DNA of 64,000 nt. Source: Leptospiraceae bacterium. Its GTDB lineage: Bacteria > Spirochaetota > Leptospiria > Leptospirales > Leptonemataceae. Shown here in pieces: positions 38,865-47,219 of this stretch. Positions within the stretch are counted from its first letter, which is position 1. Each line of letters begins with the position of its first letter. The stretch covers positions 186,001 to 250,000 of the forward strand of contig JANXCF010000003.1 in NCBI GenBank assembly GCA_025059995.1, given 5' to 3'. The notes below the pieces were generated by a model that saw only the letters and a program-made list of their open reading frames with translations, was not told where the DNA came from and ran no database searches. Position numbers and translations under genes: made by a program.

Positions 38865-39960
38865 AAGATTATTATTGCTTTTGATTCTGACAATCACAAA
38901 CAATAATCTTTTTTCCTATATTCACTATAATTACAATTCTACTTTGATAACTTTACGACCTACTTTGTTACCTGTTTGGTATCCCAATAGGGATTTTTTT
39001 TCTTTAGGGATTTCTTTAAAAAACATTTGGTCCCATCAATATGAACGATTCACTATTGATGGTGAAGAGTTTGAATTCCTTCTTCATACCCATAAGGTAG
39101 TCAAAAAACATTTCTTCGGAATCAAGATAAGTTTCAAAAATCAAAGTGGTGGTTTTTTAGATCATAGCATCGAAACCTTTCATCAAATTCTTGGGATAAC
39201 CCAGCAACATCGAAAAAAATTTCCGAAAAACAAACTTCAAATCAGCTATGAACCTTTGGGAGGACTTTATCAATTTTACGATTATTATCCCATTATCAAA
39301 AACATAAGACGATCCTATCCAAGACTATACCCGAGAAAAAGCTTTGATCCACCAAAACTTATTCCATTAGAGATCATACCATGGAAAAATAGAAGCTATG
39401 TTCGGTTCGAAAATTTTTTTCTCCCTCTCGAGGTTATCCACCGAGAAAGCCAAGAATTCAGTGCTTTTGATAATCCTATTTTTTATTATTATTTTGAACT
39501 CTTCGAAAGTTCCCGAAGAAAATTATACATTGGTTCCAACGTAAAGATACCTGCAAAAAATCAATTTAATTATTTTTATTCAGCAGGATGGGATGGGAAT
39601 ATTTTTCTTTCGATTTTACAATCTTATTCAAAAGGCGAATTTCTGGTTGGGATTTCTTACAATTACTATGAATACTCTAAGTTTGAGGATCTCCAAATAT
39701 CCAAACATCAATGGAGTATCAGAATTCAAGGAAATTTTAATAACGAAAACAAAAACTATTTTTTGGAATATGTATTTTTCAGTAAACCCATCATCAACAT
39801 GGGACGTCTTGCAGAAGATGGACACTTCTTAGCAATTGGAAAAAAAATCAATAATAGTTCCTATACTACCACGTTGGCGATTATTGAAAACTTTTACCGC
39901 TATGCCATAAGTCCTGACATCGGAATTTATATTTCTTTCGAAGTTCCAATGAATACTTAA
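38842..39960 (+). CDS. exported protein of unknown function, probable beta-barrel
   Basis: About 372 residues. The N-terminus is hard to fix: the frame extends back into the preceding gene. The TTG at 38842 gives a good signal peptide (basic ATELRFKR followed by LLLLLILTIT), so I prefer it; a later TTG at 38875 is an alternative. No ribosome-binding site is clear. The mature protein is Tyr/Phe/Asn-rich with alternating strand patterns, like the preceding gene product, and may also be an outer-membrane or periplasmic protein. It ends directly at the convergent lipoprotein gene with no gap. Confidence 0.6.
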   Translation: MATELRFKRLLLLLILTITNNNLFSYIHYNYNSTLITLRPTLLPVWYPNRDFFSLGISLKNIWSHQYERFTIDGEEFEFLLHTHKVVKKHFFGIKISFKNQSGGFLDHSIETFHQILGITQQHRKKFPKNKLQISYEPLGGLYQFYDYYPIIKNIRRSYPRLYPRKSFDPPKLIPLEIIPWKNRSYVRFENFFLPLEVIHRESQEFSAFDNPIFYYYFELFESSRRKLYIGSNVKIPAKNQFNYFYSAGWDGNIFLSILQSYSKGEFLVGISYNYYEYSKFEDLQISKHQWSIRIQGNFNNENKNYFLEYVFFSKPIINMGRLAEDGHFLAIGKKINNSSYTTTLAIIENFYRYAISPDIGIYISFEVPMNT

Positions 39961-40251
39961 TCATTCTTCTTGGCAAAAGATAAGTTTCGATGTAACTTGA
40001 TTCTGTATATACTGCTTTTGAAGTTCAAAACATCCTTTTTCGTTTTGTTTGTTTTTTTCTTGTTGTTGCTGGTAGATTTTTTTGTATTCTCTTAATTTTT
40101 CATCTTCTTGGAATTGTTCTAAGGGATCTTTCGATGTTTGTAAAAAAGGAATTCCTAGAAAATCCCTTAAAGAAATACAGCTCTCTAACAACATCATGAA
40201 TAAGAAAATTAAAAAAAACTTATTCTTTTTTTCTTTTTGAGTCAAAATCAT
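39961..40251 (-). CDS. small probable lipoprotein
   Basis: A 96-residue protein. The basic N-terminus (TQKEKKNK) and hydrophobic run FFLIFLFMMLLESC end at a Cys that fits a relaxed spirochaetal lipobox (LESC). The mature part is charged and Gln-rich with a predicted coiled-coil character, and has two further cysteines near the C-terminus. Function unknown. Its ATG overlaps the stop of the receptor cyclase gene (ATGA), so it is co-translated with it. Confidence 0.6.
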   Translation of the reverse strand: MILTQKEKKNKFFLIFLFMMLLESCISLRDFLGIPFLQTSKDPLEQFQEDEKLREYKKIYQQQQEKNKQNEKGCFELQKQYIQNQVTSKLIFCQEE

Positions 40252-42311
40252 GATTCTAGATTCATTTGCCTCATTTTTTCTAAATAAAAGTGAATAACAT
40301 GGTCATTAGGATTTGATTTTAATATTTCTTCGAATATCTCAAAACTATCTTTGAATTTTTTTGTTTCGAATAAGTATAATGCCTCGTTGTATTTTGGTAG
40401 GGTTTCCAATTTTTTTTCGAATTTCTCTTCTTGATCCGTATTAAAACATTCGTAAATTCGAATTGGGTCTATTTTGCCTTTTATCCTCATTGGGATCAAT
40501 TTTCGTAAGTAGTATTTTTCTTTTTGTCTTATATTTGAAACTGCATTTTCTGTCAAAATGATAGGTACTCCGTAATGACGAGTTAATTGCTGGATTCTCG
40601 ATGCAACATTCACAGTATCACCAATCACGGTGGTATCTAACCTTTCTTCGGAACCCACTGTTCCCAACATTAGCTTTCCGTGATTTATCCCAATCCCCAT
40701 TTCTACATAGGGCAAATTTAGATTATACACTGACTCATTAAAATTTTTCAAAGCTCTTCTCATTGCAATGGCGGCATCCAAAGAATCGTCTACAGATTGA
40801 TCAAACAAAGCCATGATTTCATCTCCTACAAACTTATCAATGATCCCTCTATGATTTAAAATGATAGGACTCATTACTTCGAGATATTTATTTAAAAATT
40901 CAAATGTTTCTTTGGTATTAAGCATCTCAGCTATTACCGTAAAGTTCTTTAAATCATTAAACATGACCGTGATTTCTTTTTCCGTTGCATCTCCTTTTTT
41001 GATGTCTAAAATACTCTCTTTTTGCAAAATATTCACAAAGTGTTTAGGAACAAATCTTGAAAATGATTCCAACATCAATACTTTCGTTTCTAAAATTTCT
41101 CTTTCAGCTTTTTCTTTTTCTTCTTTTAATACATTGACTCGATCTGCCAGTGCTAAAGAAAGTAAAATCACCTCAGATGCAGAACCAATTTGAACTCCGT
41201 AATTTGTAAGAAAATTTGATGGCAATAACCCTAATTGCTTAAGAGCCAATAACAACATTCCGACGAGCAAAGCAATCCAAGAAATAAAATAAAACCTTGC
41301 TGGCTTCCATCCTTTTTTGTAAGTTAACAAACTGCTCGAGATGGACAAAAATGCAAACAATATGATCGTGTAATTTGCTATCTTGATGGAAATTTCATAA
41401 GATAAAATAAAACTTAAAACCATAATCGAAAAATAAATGACAATTAATGCTAAAAACAAACGATAAAAAACCAGAGAATAGTTTCTCAAACGTAAAAACT
41501 TCACAGAAAAGATACTACCGAAAAAAGCCAAAAATCCAATACTAAAAGGCATCACCTGATTCCCGAAGTCCGGATAATAGGGCCAAAGATACTCAAATGC
41601 ATAACCGGTAAAAACTAAGTTAAACAAAGAAATTCCTAAAATATACACGATGTAATAAAGATAAGTCAAATCCTTGATACTCAAAAGCAAAAACAAATTA
41701 TAAAATACCATTGCCACCATGATACCATAGTAAATTCCTTGCATAAGTTGATTGAAGTGTTCTTCTATGACATAACGTTTATGATTTAATAATCGTATAG
41801 GAACTTGGATAGAACCTTGACTTCTAATTTTTACAAACACCCGGTATTCTTTCTGGGGTTCCATTTCAATGGTAACGAGAAAGTTTTTGTGCTGTAAATC
41901 CCTTTCAAAAAAAATCCTACGATCCCCAGTCGAAATATGCTTTACCAAAGCTTTGCCATCAAATACATAAAAGTCAATGTAATCCAATAGAGGATAACTA
42001 ACTTCTAAAAGAATGACAATATCCTTTGAAAAACGAGATACTAAATCAAAATACAACCAATAAGTAGAAGAAGAATAACCAAAATTAGGAACTTTTCTTG
42101 TGGATTTTTGAAATTGATGTAAAACCTCGTAGATATTGGAAATCTCATATCGATGATCTTTGTCCTCGAAAAGAGAAACAACATCACCAATTTCTTTAAA
42201 AGAAAAATCAGGTTGTATCTCTACCAAAGGACGATAAGCATTTGCCTCAAGAGACATGACAAAGATCAAAAAAAGTTTTGCAAAACTAAACTTAGTAAAT
42301 GTATTTTGCAT
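40248..42311 (-). CDS. 7TM-DISM receptor with class III adenylate/guanylate cyclase domain
   Basis: A 687-residue membrane protein. A signal peptide (ending about residue 25) leads to a periplasmic 7TMR-DISMED2 domain, a probable ligand-binding beta-sandwich with YWLYFDL and a stack of strands. Seven transmembrane helices (about 190-380) are followed by a short coiled coil and a class III cyclase domain (about 430-600). Both metal Asp residues are present (VMFNDLKNFT and KFVGDEIMALF), as are the DTTVIGDTVNVASRIQ substrate/transition-state residues. The Lys before VGDEIMA and the Asp/Thr pair favour ATP as substrate. A short C-terminal TPR-like tail ends the protein. It is predicted to make cAMP in response to an external ligand. 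A 7-bp palindrome lies upstream at 42328-42349. Confidence 0.88.
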   Translation of the reverse strand: MQNTFTKFSFAKLFLIFVMSLEANAYRPLVEIQPDFSFKEIGDVVSLFEDKDHRYEISNIYEVLHQFQKSTRKVPNFGYSSSTYWLYFDLVSRFSKDIVILLEVSYPLLDYIDFYVFDGKALVKHISTGDRRIFFERDLQHKNFLVTIEMEPQKEYRVFVKIRSQGSIQVPIRLLNHKRYVIEEHFNQLMQGIYYGIMVAMVFYNLFLLLSIKDLTYLYYIVYILGISLFNLVFTGYAFEYLWPYYPDFGNQVMPFSIGFLAFFGSIFSVKFLRLRNYSLVFYRLFLALIVIYFSIMVLSFILSYEISIKIANYTIILFAFLSISSSLLTYKKGWKPARFYFISWIALLVGMLLLALKQLGLLPSNFLTNYGVQIGSASEVILLSLALADRVNVLKEEKEKAEREILETKVLMLESFSRFVPKHFVNILQKESILDIKKGDATEKEITVMFNDLKNFTVIAEMLNTKETFEFLNKYLEVMSPIILNHRGIIDKFVGDEIMALFDQSVDDSLDAAIAMRRALKNFNESVYNLNLPYVEMGIGINHGKLMLGTVGSEERLDTTVIGDTVNVASRIQQLTRHYGVPIILTENAVSNIRQKEKYYLRKLIPMRIKGKIDPIRIYECFNTDQEEKFEKKLETLPKYNEALYLFETKKFKDSFEIFEEILKSNPNDHVIHFYLEKMRQMNLES

Positions 42312-42340
42312 TGACTAGAAAATATCTATGTTGATATAAA
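42311..42340 (+). promoter_or_regulatory. candidate promoter for the DUF4279 gene (distal)
   Basis: TTGACT (42311-42316) and TATAAA (42335-42340) with an 18-base spacer. The -10 lies within the loop of the 42328-42349 palindrome. A transcript from here would have a leader of about 65 bases. Confidence 0.45.
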
Positions 42341-42349
42341 TTTCAACAT
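42328..42349. repeat. 7-bp palindrome between cyclase and DUF4279 genes
   Basis: ATGTTGA, eight bases, TCAACAT. It lies 17 bases upstream of the cyclase start and overlaps a plus-strand -10 element, which is the position expected of an operator controlling divergent genes. No regulator can be assigned. Confidence 0.4.
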
Positions 42350-42376
42350 TATTTCTATTTATAATCATTTTTAAAA

Positions 42377-42406
42377 TTGACTTTAAATAACCTGATGACG
42401 TAAATT
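42377..42406 (+). promoter_or_regulatory. candidate proximal promoter for the DUF4279 gene, leaderless geometry
   Basis: TTGACT (42377-42382) and TAAATT (42401-42406) with an 18-base spacer. Seven bases separate the -10 from the ATG at 42414, so transcription would begin at the start codon. Confidence 0.4.
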
Positions 42407-42413
42407 TAAACCA

Positions 42414-42761
42414 ATGAAAAACTGGGCTATTTTTTCCATAAAAGGAACAGGTTTAATTTCCGAAGAAATCACGAAGTTTTTAGAAATTAAGCCCGATAGA
42501 GTTCTTTTTGATGAAAAAGAAGGTATAGAATCGTGGGAACTCATTAGTAAGTCAAGTGGAGATGAAAGTATCGTTAAGCACATAGAAGAATTATTAGAAA
42601 AAATTTATCCTCTTCGAAAAAAAATCCAAAACCTTTCCCACCGATACGAAATTCGTTTCATCTGCACCATCCAACGGGAAGCGATGGAATTTATCGAAAT
42701 CCCACCAAAATATTTGCTGATTTTGGGTTCTTTGGGTGTTAAATTGATAATCTATTGTTAG
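42414..42761 (+). CDS. DUF4279 domain protein
   Basis: A 115-residue protein matching the DUF4279 pattern. It starts with an IKGTGLISEEITKFLEIKPDRV segment of the I-G-x-x-x-S-x-x-I-T type, then a conserved Trp in ESWELISKSSG, a helix with HIEELLEKIYPL, and a C-terminal YLLILGSLGVKLII strand. The family is of unknown function and often occurs as small single-domain proteins. It ends with a 4-base overlap against the convergent FlaA gene. Confidence 0.75.
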   Translation: MKNWAIFSIKGTGLISEEITKFLEIKPDRVLFDEKEGIESWELISKSSGDESIVKHIEELLEKIYPLRKKIQNLSHRYEIRFICTIQREAMEFIEIPPKYLLILGSLGVKLIIYC

Positions 42762-43504
42762 AACTCATCTAGTATCTCAGCTCCAGGATAAAGCACACTT
42801 GATTTATCCAATACAAGATAGAAATGATCGAGAAGAACTTCGTAAAATCCTTTGTCATCTTTTGAGGAAGTATGAATTGAAAATCCCAAAAACTCACTGT
42901 ACCCAAAAGACTTGTTCAATTTGGGCTGAGAATAAAAATCCTTTGGAAAGATACCTTCGATTCTCTTCCAGCCTCTCCAATCAAGGGTTGCAATCGGTAG
43001 AAGCCGCTCTCGTCCTTTGATTTTGAATATTAAAAATAATTTGTGATAACTTTCTTTACTATAAATCCAAATTACATACTTAAAGGGTCGATAGGGGATT
43101 TTCTTCGATTCTTTTCGAAGAAAGCGGAAATGATTTCTATTTCCAACTTCTACATAATATTGTATTGACAAGGATTTCTGAAATTCTCGAAGATTTCCCC
43201 AGCCAGAAAGTAAAACTGTTTCCAAATCAAAGATTCGAACTTGCTCGTTGTAAGGAGAATCTCTGGGGGTTTTATAAACAAGCCTTAGGGAATTAGGATT
43301 AGTGGGTAAATCAAAAAATTCATAAAGGTTGGTTTCGAAATCATCCACCACTTCCACTACATAACGATCAGAAAACTGGTTCAAAAGTCCATCAAGAAGT
43401 AAAAATTGATCCAACTCCGATTGGGTACGCCAACGTTCTGCCCGTAAATCAAAGAGAAACAAAAAAAACAAAAAAGCGAACTTACGAAAACTTTTTAGTA
43501 GCAC
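42758..43504 (-). CDS. FlaA-family flagellar filament outer-layer (sheath) protein
   Basis: A 248-residue exported protein with a GTG start preceded by AAGAAA. The signal peptide has a Phe/Leu-rich core (FAFLFFLFLFDLRA). The mature part shows the FlaA fold: VEVVDDFET near the N-terminus, a central YVIWIYSKESYHKLFLIFK strand pair, ATLDWRGWKRIEGIFPKDF, then FLGFSIHTS and LLDHFYLVLDKSS. FlaA proteins sheath the periplasmic flagella of spirochaetes, so this gene is a strong taxonomic marker. It is diverged and stands apart from other motility genes, so it may be a FlaA-like paralogue rather than the main sheath protein. Confidence 0.75.
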   Translation of the reverse strand: MLLKSFRKFAFLFFLFLFDLRAERWRTQSELDQFLLLDGLLNQFSDRYVVEVVDDFETNLYEFFDLPTNPNSLRLVYKTPRDSPYNEQVRIFDLETVLLSGWGNLREFQKSLSIQYYVEVGNRNHFRFLRKESKKIPYRPFKYVIWIYSKESYHKLFLIFKIKGRERLLPIATLDWRGWKRIEGIFPKDFYSQPKLNKSFGYSEFLGFSIHTSSKDDKGFYEVLLDHFYLVLDKSSVLYPGAEILDEF

Positions 43505-43577
43505 TTTCTTATCCTATCGACAGGAAAAAGAAAACTTTACGCTTTCTATTGACGTTGTCATTTTTTTTGAATTTCTG

Positions 43578-44687
43578 GTGTTAATGAAACTCCTCCAAAA
43601 AAGAAAGGCTATTCTTGTTTTAGAAAATGGAGATTATTTTGTTGGAAATCTATTTGGCTATCCTAAAGTAGCTTTAGGAGAAGTATGCTTTAATACCTCA
43701 ATGGCTGGGTATCAAGAAATCCTTACAGATCCTTCTTACTACGGGCAAATTGTCGTGATGACCTACCCAATGATCGGAAATTATGGAATCAACAAAGAAT
43801 ACTCCCAGTCAGAAAAGATTCAATGTTTTGGATTTGTAGTGAAGCAACTTATCAAGAAACCTTCAAACTTCTACTCAGAAATGACTTTGGAGGAATTTCT
43901 TATACAACACCAAACCCCAGGCTTAGAAAGAATTGATACCCGAAGATTGGTCTTAACTCTACGAACCAAAGGTGTGATGCGTGGCGGAATTTTCCCCGAT
44001 GAGGGAGAATTAAAACCTCATATGTTAGAGCAAGTTCATTCCATCCCAGAAATGAGTGGCCTGGATTTGACAAAATACGTAACCACTAAAAAAGCTTATC
44101 GTTTTTCTCAGCAAGAAAAAAAGCACAAGATTGCAGTGTTGGACTTTGGAGTAAAAACAAACATTTTGAGGTACTTAGACGAAGCTGGTTTTGAGGTTCA
44201 TGTTTTTCCTTCCGATGTGAAGCCAGAAGAAATCCAGCATTTCGACTGCTATTTTTTATCGAATGGACCGGGTGATCCTGCCGCTGTTACTTACGCAATC
44301 GAAAACGTAAAAGTTCTTCTTTCTTATCAAAAGCCACTTTTTGGCATTTGCTTGGGGCATCAAATTCTGGGACTGGCTCGAGGTTGGAAAACCTTTAAGC
44401 TGAAATTCGGACATCGAGGAGGAAACCAACCTGTGATGGATATTCGAACCAAAAAAGTCGAAATCACTGCCCAAAATCATGGATTCGCCGTAGAAACCAA
44501 AGAAGAACAAGAACTAAATATTATCTACGTAAATCTGAACGATCAAACCATTGAAGGTTTTCAAGATAAAATTTTACCCATTCTAAGTGTTCAACATCAT
44601 CCCGAAGCAAGTCCAGGACCAAACGATGCAAAACATATCTTCAAAGACTTTTATGAAATGGTGGAACGATTTTATGAAGCTACTTAG
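43578..44687 (+). CDS. carA: carbamoyl-phosphate synthase small subunit
   Basis: A 369-residue glutaminase subunit supplying ammonia to CarB for pyrimidine and arginine synthesis. The N-terminal domain has FNTSMAGYQEILTDPSYYGQIVVMT and GIDTRRLV-like features (LERIDTRRLVLTLR). The class I amidotransferase domain has FLSNGPGDP, the nucleophile Cys in FGICLGHQILGLA and the His/Glu pair in VQHHPEASPGP. The start is a GTG at 43578 or the ATG at 43584. CarB is not in the window. It heads a six-gene overlapping run with the parvulin lipoprotein and the spiro-SPASM block. Confidence 0.95.
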   Translation: MLMKLLQKRKAILVLENGDYFVGNLFGYPKVALGEVCFNTSMAGYQEILTDPSYYGQIVVMTYPMIGNYGINKEYSQSEKIQCFGFVVKQLIKKPSNFYSEMTLEEFLIQHQTPGLERIDTRRLVLTLRTKGVMRGGIFPDEGELKPHMLEQVHSIPEMSGLDLTKYVTTKKAYRFSQQEKKHKIAVLDFGVKTNILRYLDEAGFEVHVFPSDVKPEEIQHFDCYFLSNGPGDPAAVTYAIENVKVLLSYQKPLFGICLGHQILGLARGWKTFKLKFGHRGGNQPVMDIRTKKVEITAQNHGFAVETKEEQELNIIYVNLNDQTIEGFQDKILPILSVQHHPEASPGPNDAKHIFKDFYEMVERFYEAT

Positions 44688-45648
44688 TCTGATTTTAATC
44701 ACTGTTTTGTTTTTTTCATGCACCCAACAGAAAAAAAAAGCAAGTAAAAAAATCGAAATACCCGAGTCTGAACTGGGAGAAAAACTCAATACCATTGTTT
44801 ACGTCGTAGGGAAAAAAGCTATCACCCAATATGATATAGAGCGAGTGAAAAAACTTGTAAACTTCATCAATAAAACCGAATACCGAAACCAAACCCCCGA
44901 AAGTTTTTTGATTGAAAAAGCCATCATCGAACAGATAGCCGAAGAAGAAGTCATCATTGTAAACGATGAACGACTCAGAACCGAGATTGAAAAGCGAAGA
45001 CAAAATGCAAATTTTCCAACCTTAGATGAATTTAAAGCCTTTGTTGAAAAGGAAACTCAGCTTTCTTTTGAAGAATGGAAAGAAGTTTTACGTTATCAAA
45101 TCTTAAAGCAAATCTTGCTTCAAATCAAGGTTTCTATACCCCAACCAGAAGAACGAGAAATAGAAGAATTTTATAAAAAACACCAAAAACAAATAGGACT
45201 GGAAGTTTTATATAGAGAAATCATTTTCCCGAGAACCAATACCATCGCAGAAGAAAAAAGAATTTTTGACATTGCAAAAGAGGTCCATAATCAAATAACA
45301 AAAAACCCACAGAGTTTTCCCGAGGTTGCAAGGAATTTACCTGAGAATGTCTCCCGATTTCGTTTTGGTGGAGGATTACGTTTCTGGACATCCATCACTG
45401 ATGTTGCCTCAGAGGATCCCATCATTGCTGGAGCTATTTATAATCTACCTGTGGGAAGTATTTCGCCAATCTTCAAGAATCAATTTGGTCAATACACAAT
45501 CTTAAAAATCGAAGGGAAAAGACCCACCCCAATTGAAAAAGTTCGAGAAATCATACGCATGCGTCTTTTTTACGAAAAATCCGAGGAAAGTTTCCAACAA
45601 TGGCTAAATGAACAAAAACAAAAGTATGTTATTCAAAAACTTGGATAA
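44674..45648 (+). CDS. parvulin/SurA-type peptidyl-prolyl isomerase lipoprotein
   Basis: About 324 residues. I start at the ATG at 44674, where a signal sequence KLLSLILITVLFFSC ends in a lipobox Cys; the frame extends upstream inside carA but without sense. An N-terminal SurA-like helical chaperone region (about 30-165) contains ITQYDIERVKKL and ITQLSFEEWKEVLRYQI-like segments. It is followed by a parvulin-like domain with FPEVARNLPE, FGGGLRFW and GSISPIFKNQFGQYTILKIEG. It probably acts in the periplasm as a chaperone for outer-membrane proteins. It overlaps carA by 14 bases and its stop overlaps the next start (TAATG). Confidence 0.85.
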   Translation: MKLLSLILITVLFFSCTQQKKKASKKIEIPESELGEKLNTIVYVVGKKAITQYDIERVKKLVNFINKTEYRNQTPESFLIEKAIIEQIAEEEVIIVNDERLRTEIEKRRQNANFPTLDEFKAFVEKETQLSFEEWKEVLRYQILKQILLQIKVSIPQPEEREIEEFYKKHQKQIGLEVLYREIIFPRTNTIAEEKRIFDIAKEVHNQITKNPQSFPEVARNLPENVSRFRFGGGLRFWTSITDVASEDPIIAGAIYNLPVGSISPIFKNQFGQYTILKIEGKRPTPIEKVREIIRMRLFYEKSEESFQQWLNEQKQKYVIQKLG

Positions 45649-47219
45649 TGTGGGAAGCAAACCTCAAAGATAGAACCTTAGAAGCCATCCTCATTCGTAA
45701 TACTCTTTCCCATTATGATGAGGAATTGGTTTATTTGTTTTTTCAAAAATTAGAAAGACTTATCACAAACCTAAAACAAAAACTCATTCGAAAAAAATTC
45801 TCCATCATTGTGCCCCAGCCATTACCAGTATACTTGATTGACGACGAAAAAAACTTTGGATTTTTTTTTGATGGATTTGAGGTAAAAATAATTCAAGCTA
45901 CATCCTTAAAAGAAGCAGTAGAAAAAATTTTTCCCGACAAAATAGAGAAGGTTCCTTCTGAAGAAGAATGGATCATTGATATTCCAACAGATTTTTTTTT
46001 ATATTTTGAGGCAATCTCTCCTTTTCTTGAGGTAGATGATTCTGTTCAAATGATTTTAGAACATTGCACCTATTTGGCTGAGTATTCTTATTGTGATGTT
46101 GCCATACCTGGATTTCTCCCCGTTGTTTGTAATGTGGAATTAGCGAAGCGAATCACGATTGAAGGAGAAGACTTCCGTTGGAACTGGAATGAACTCATGC
46201 TCAAAAACACACAAACCGTAGATTTAGAGATCTACTACCTTGAGCCTGATTACAGAAAATATCGGATACGCCTTGACCTTCACTCCGAAAGAGAGCAAAA
46301 AATTGTAAAAAATATTTATAAAAAATATAAAAATTTTCGTTATCAGGATTTAGAACTCATAATCACAAAAGAAATTGAACTTCTCAGAATTGCTCCCAAT
46401 TACGTGGAAATCGAAATCACTACAAAAAACGAACTCAAACCTGTGATTTACCCTCACGAAACGAACTCAAACGAAATGGAAATAGAAACGTTTCAAAAGA
46501 TACTTTCGGATTTACAAGAATTTTCGTTACATCATGCCATCAGTCTGAGTTTTGCAGGAAAAGGAGATCCTTTTTTGAACGAGAATTTCTTGGAGTTTTT
46601 AAAACTTAGCTATGAATCAAGGCTATTTCGTAAAGTCTATATTGAAACCTATCTTACTACTTGGAAAGAAGACATTCTTGAGTTGATTCAAAGACATCCT
46701 CGATTTTTTTTTCTCATCATCAAACTTCCAACTCTTAATGAAAATCTCTATTCAAAACTTATGGGGAAAAACCTCTTTTCCAAAGTCAAAAAAAATCTAT
46801 TGGAACTTCCAAAAGATATAACAATTTACGTAGAAATTTTACGGATCAAACAGGTTGAAGATGAGTTGGATTTTATCTTCAAAGAGTTTTCTCAATATCC
46901 CCACATCAAACCTTTTATAGGAAGGTATTTCACATATGGGGGAATTTTAGAAGATTATTCGGTTGTAGATTTAGAACCCATTGAAAAAGATTACTGCCGA
47001 AGTTTGATGTTTCATGTTTTTATTGATGCAAAAGGAAATGTTCCTGTTTGTCGGCAGGATCTATTCTGCCGCAATAAACATTGGAATATCAAAGAACACA
47101 ACTTAAAAGATATATTCAAAATCATTGAAAAAGATTACTATCATTTTCTTAGACAAGAATATGACGAGATCATTCCCCTTTGTCGTAGTTGCAAAGACTG
47201 GTTTGTATATCTGGAATGA
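45648..47219 (+). CDS. spiro-SPASM protein (radical-SAM-like fold without the CxxxCxxC motif)
   Basis: A 523-residue protein. The C-terminal part is a SPASM domain: C-x17-C with the expected G-x4-C (GNVPVC), then FC, LC and SC, about residues 445-523. A TIM-barrel-like region before it resembles radical SAM proteins (SLSFAGKGDPFLNENFLEFLK, the GGEP-type strand). However, where the SAM-cluster CxxxCxxC should be, the sequence reads PVIYPHETNSNEM, so no radical SAM cluster can form. The N-terminal 240 residues are unrelated and unassigned. I know this combination as the spirochaete-restricted spiro-SPASM family. It probably binds auxiliary Fe-S clusters. It is coupled to the cytidylyltransferase gene by ATGA. 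Confidence 0.8.
   Translation: MWEANLKDRTLEAILIRNTLSHYDEELVYLFFQKLERLITNLKQKLIRKKFSIIVPQPLPVYLIDDEKNFGFFFDGFEVKIIQATSLKEAVEKIFPDKIEKVPSEEEWIIDIPTDFFLYFEAISPFLEVDDSVQMILEHCTYLAEYSYCDVAIPGFLPVVCNVELAKRITIEGEDFRWNWNELMLKNTQTVDLEIYYLEPDYRKYRIRLDLHSEREQKIVKNIYKKYKNFRYQDLELIITKEIELLRIAPNYVEIEITTKNELKPVIYPHETNSNEMEIETFQKILSDLQEFSLHHAISLSFAGKGDPFLNENFLEFLKLSYESRLFRKVYIETYLTTWKEDILELIQRHPRFFFLIIKLPTLNENLYSKLMGKNLFSKVKKNLLELPKDITIYVEILRIKQVEDELDFIFKEFSQYPHIKPFIGRYFTYGGILEDYSVVDLEPIEKDYCRSLMFHVFIDAKGNVPVCRQDLFCRNKHWNIKEHNLKDIFKIIEKDYYHFLRQEYDEIIPLCRSCKDWFVYLE

Noticed and set aside
44716-45003. 95-codon minus-strand frame opposite the parvulin lipoprotein gene
   Set aside because: Phe/Asp-rich antisense shadow of a Lys/Glu/Ile-rich coding strand.
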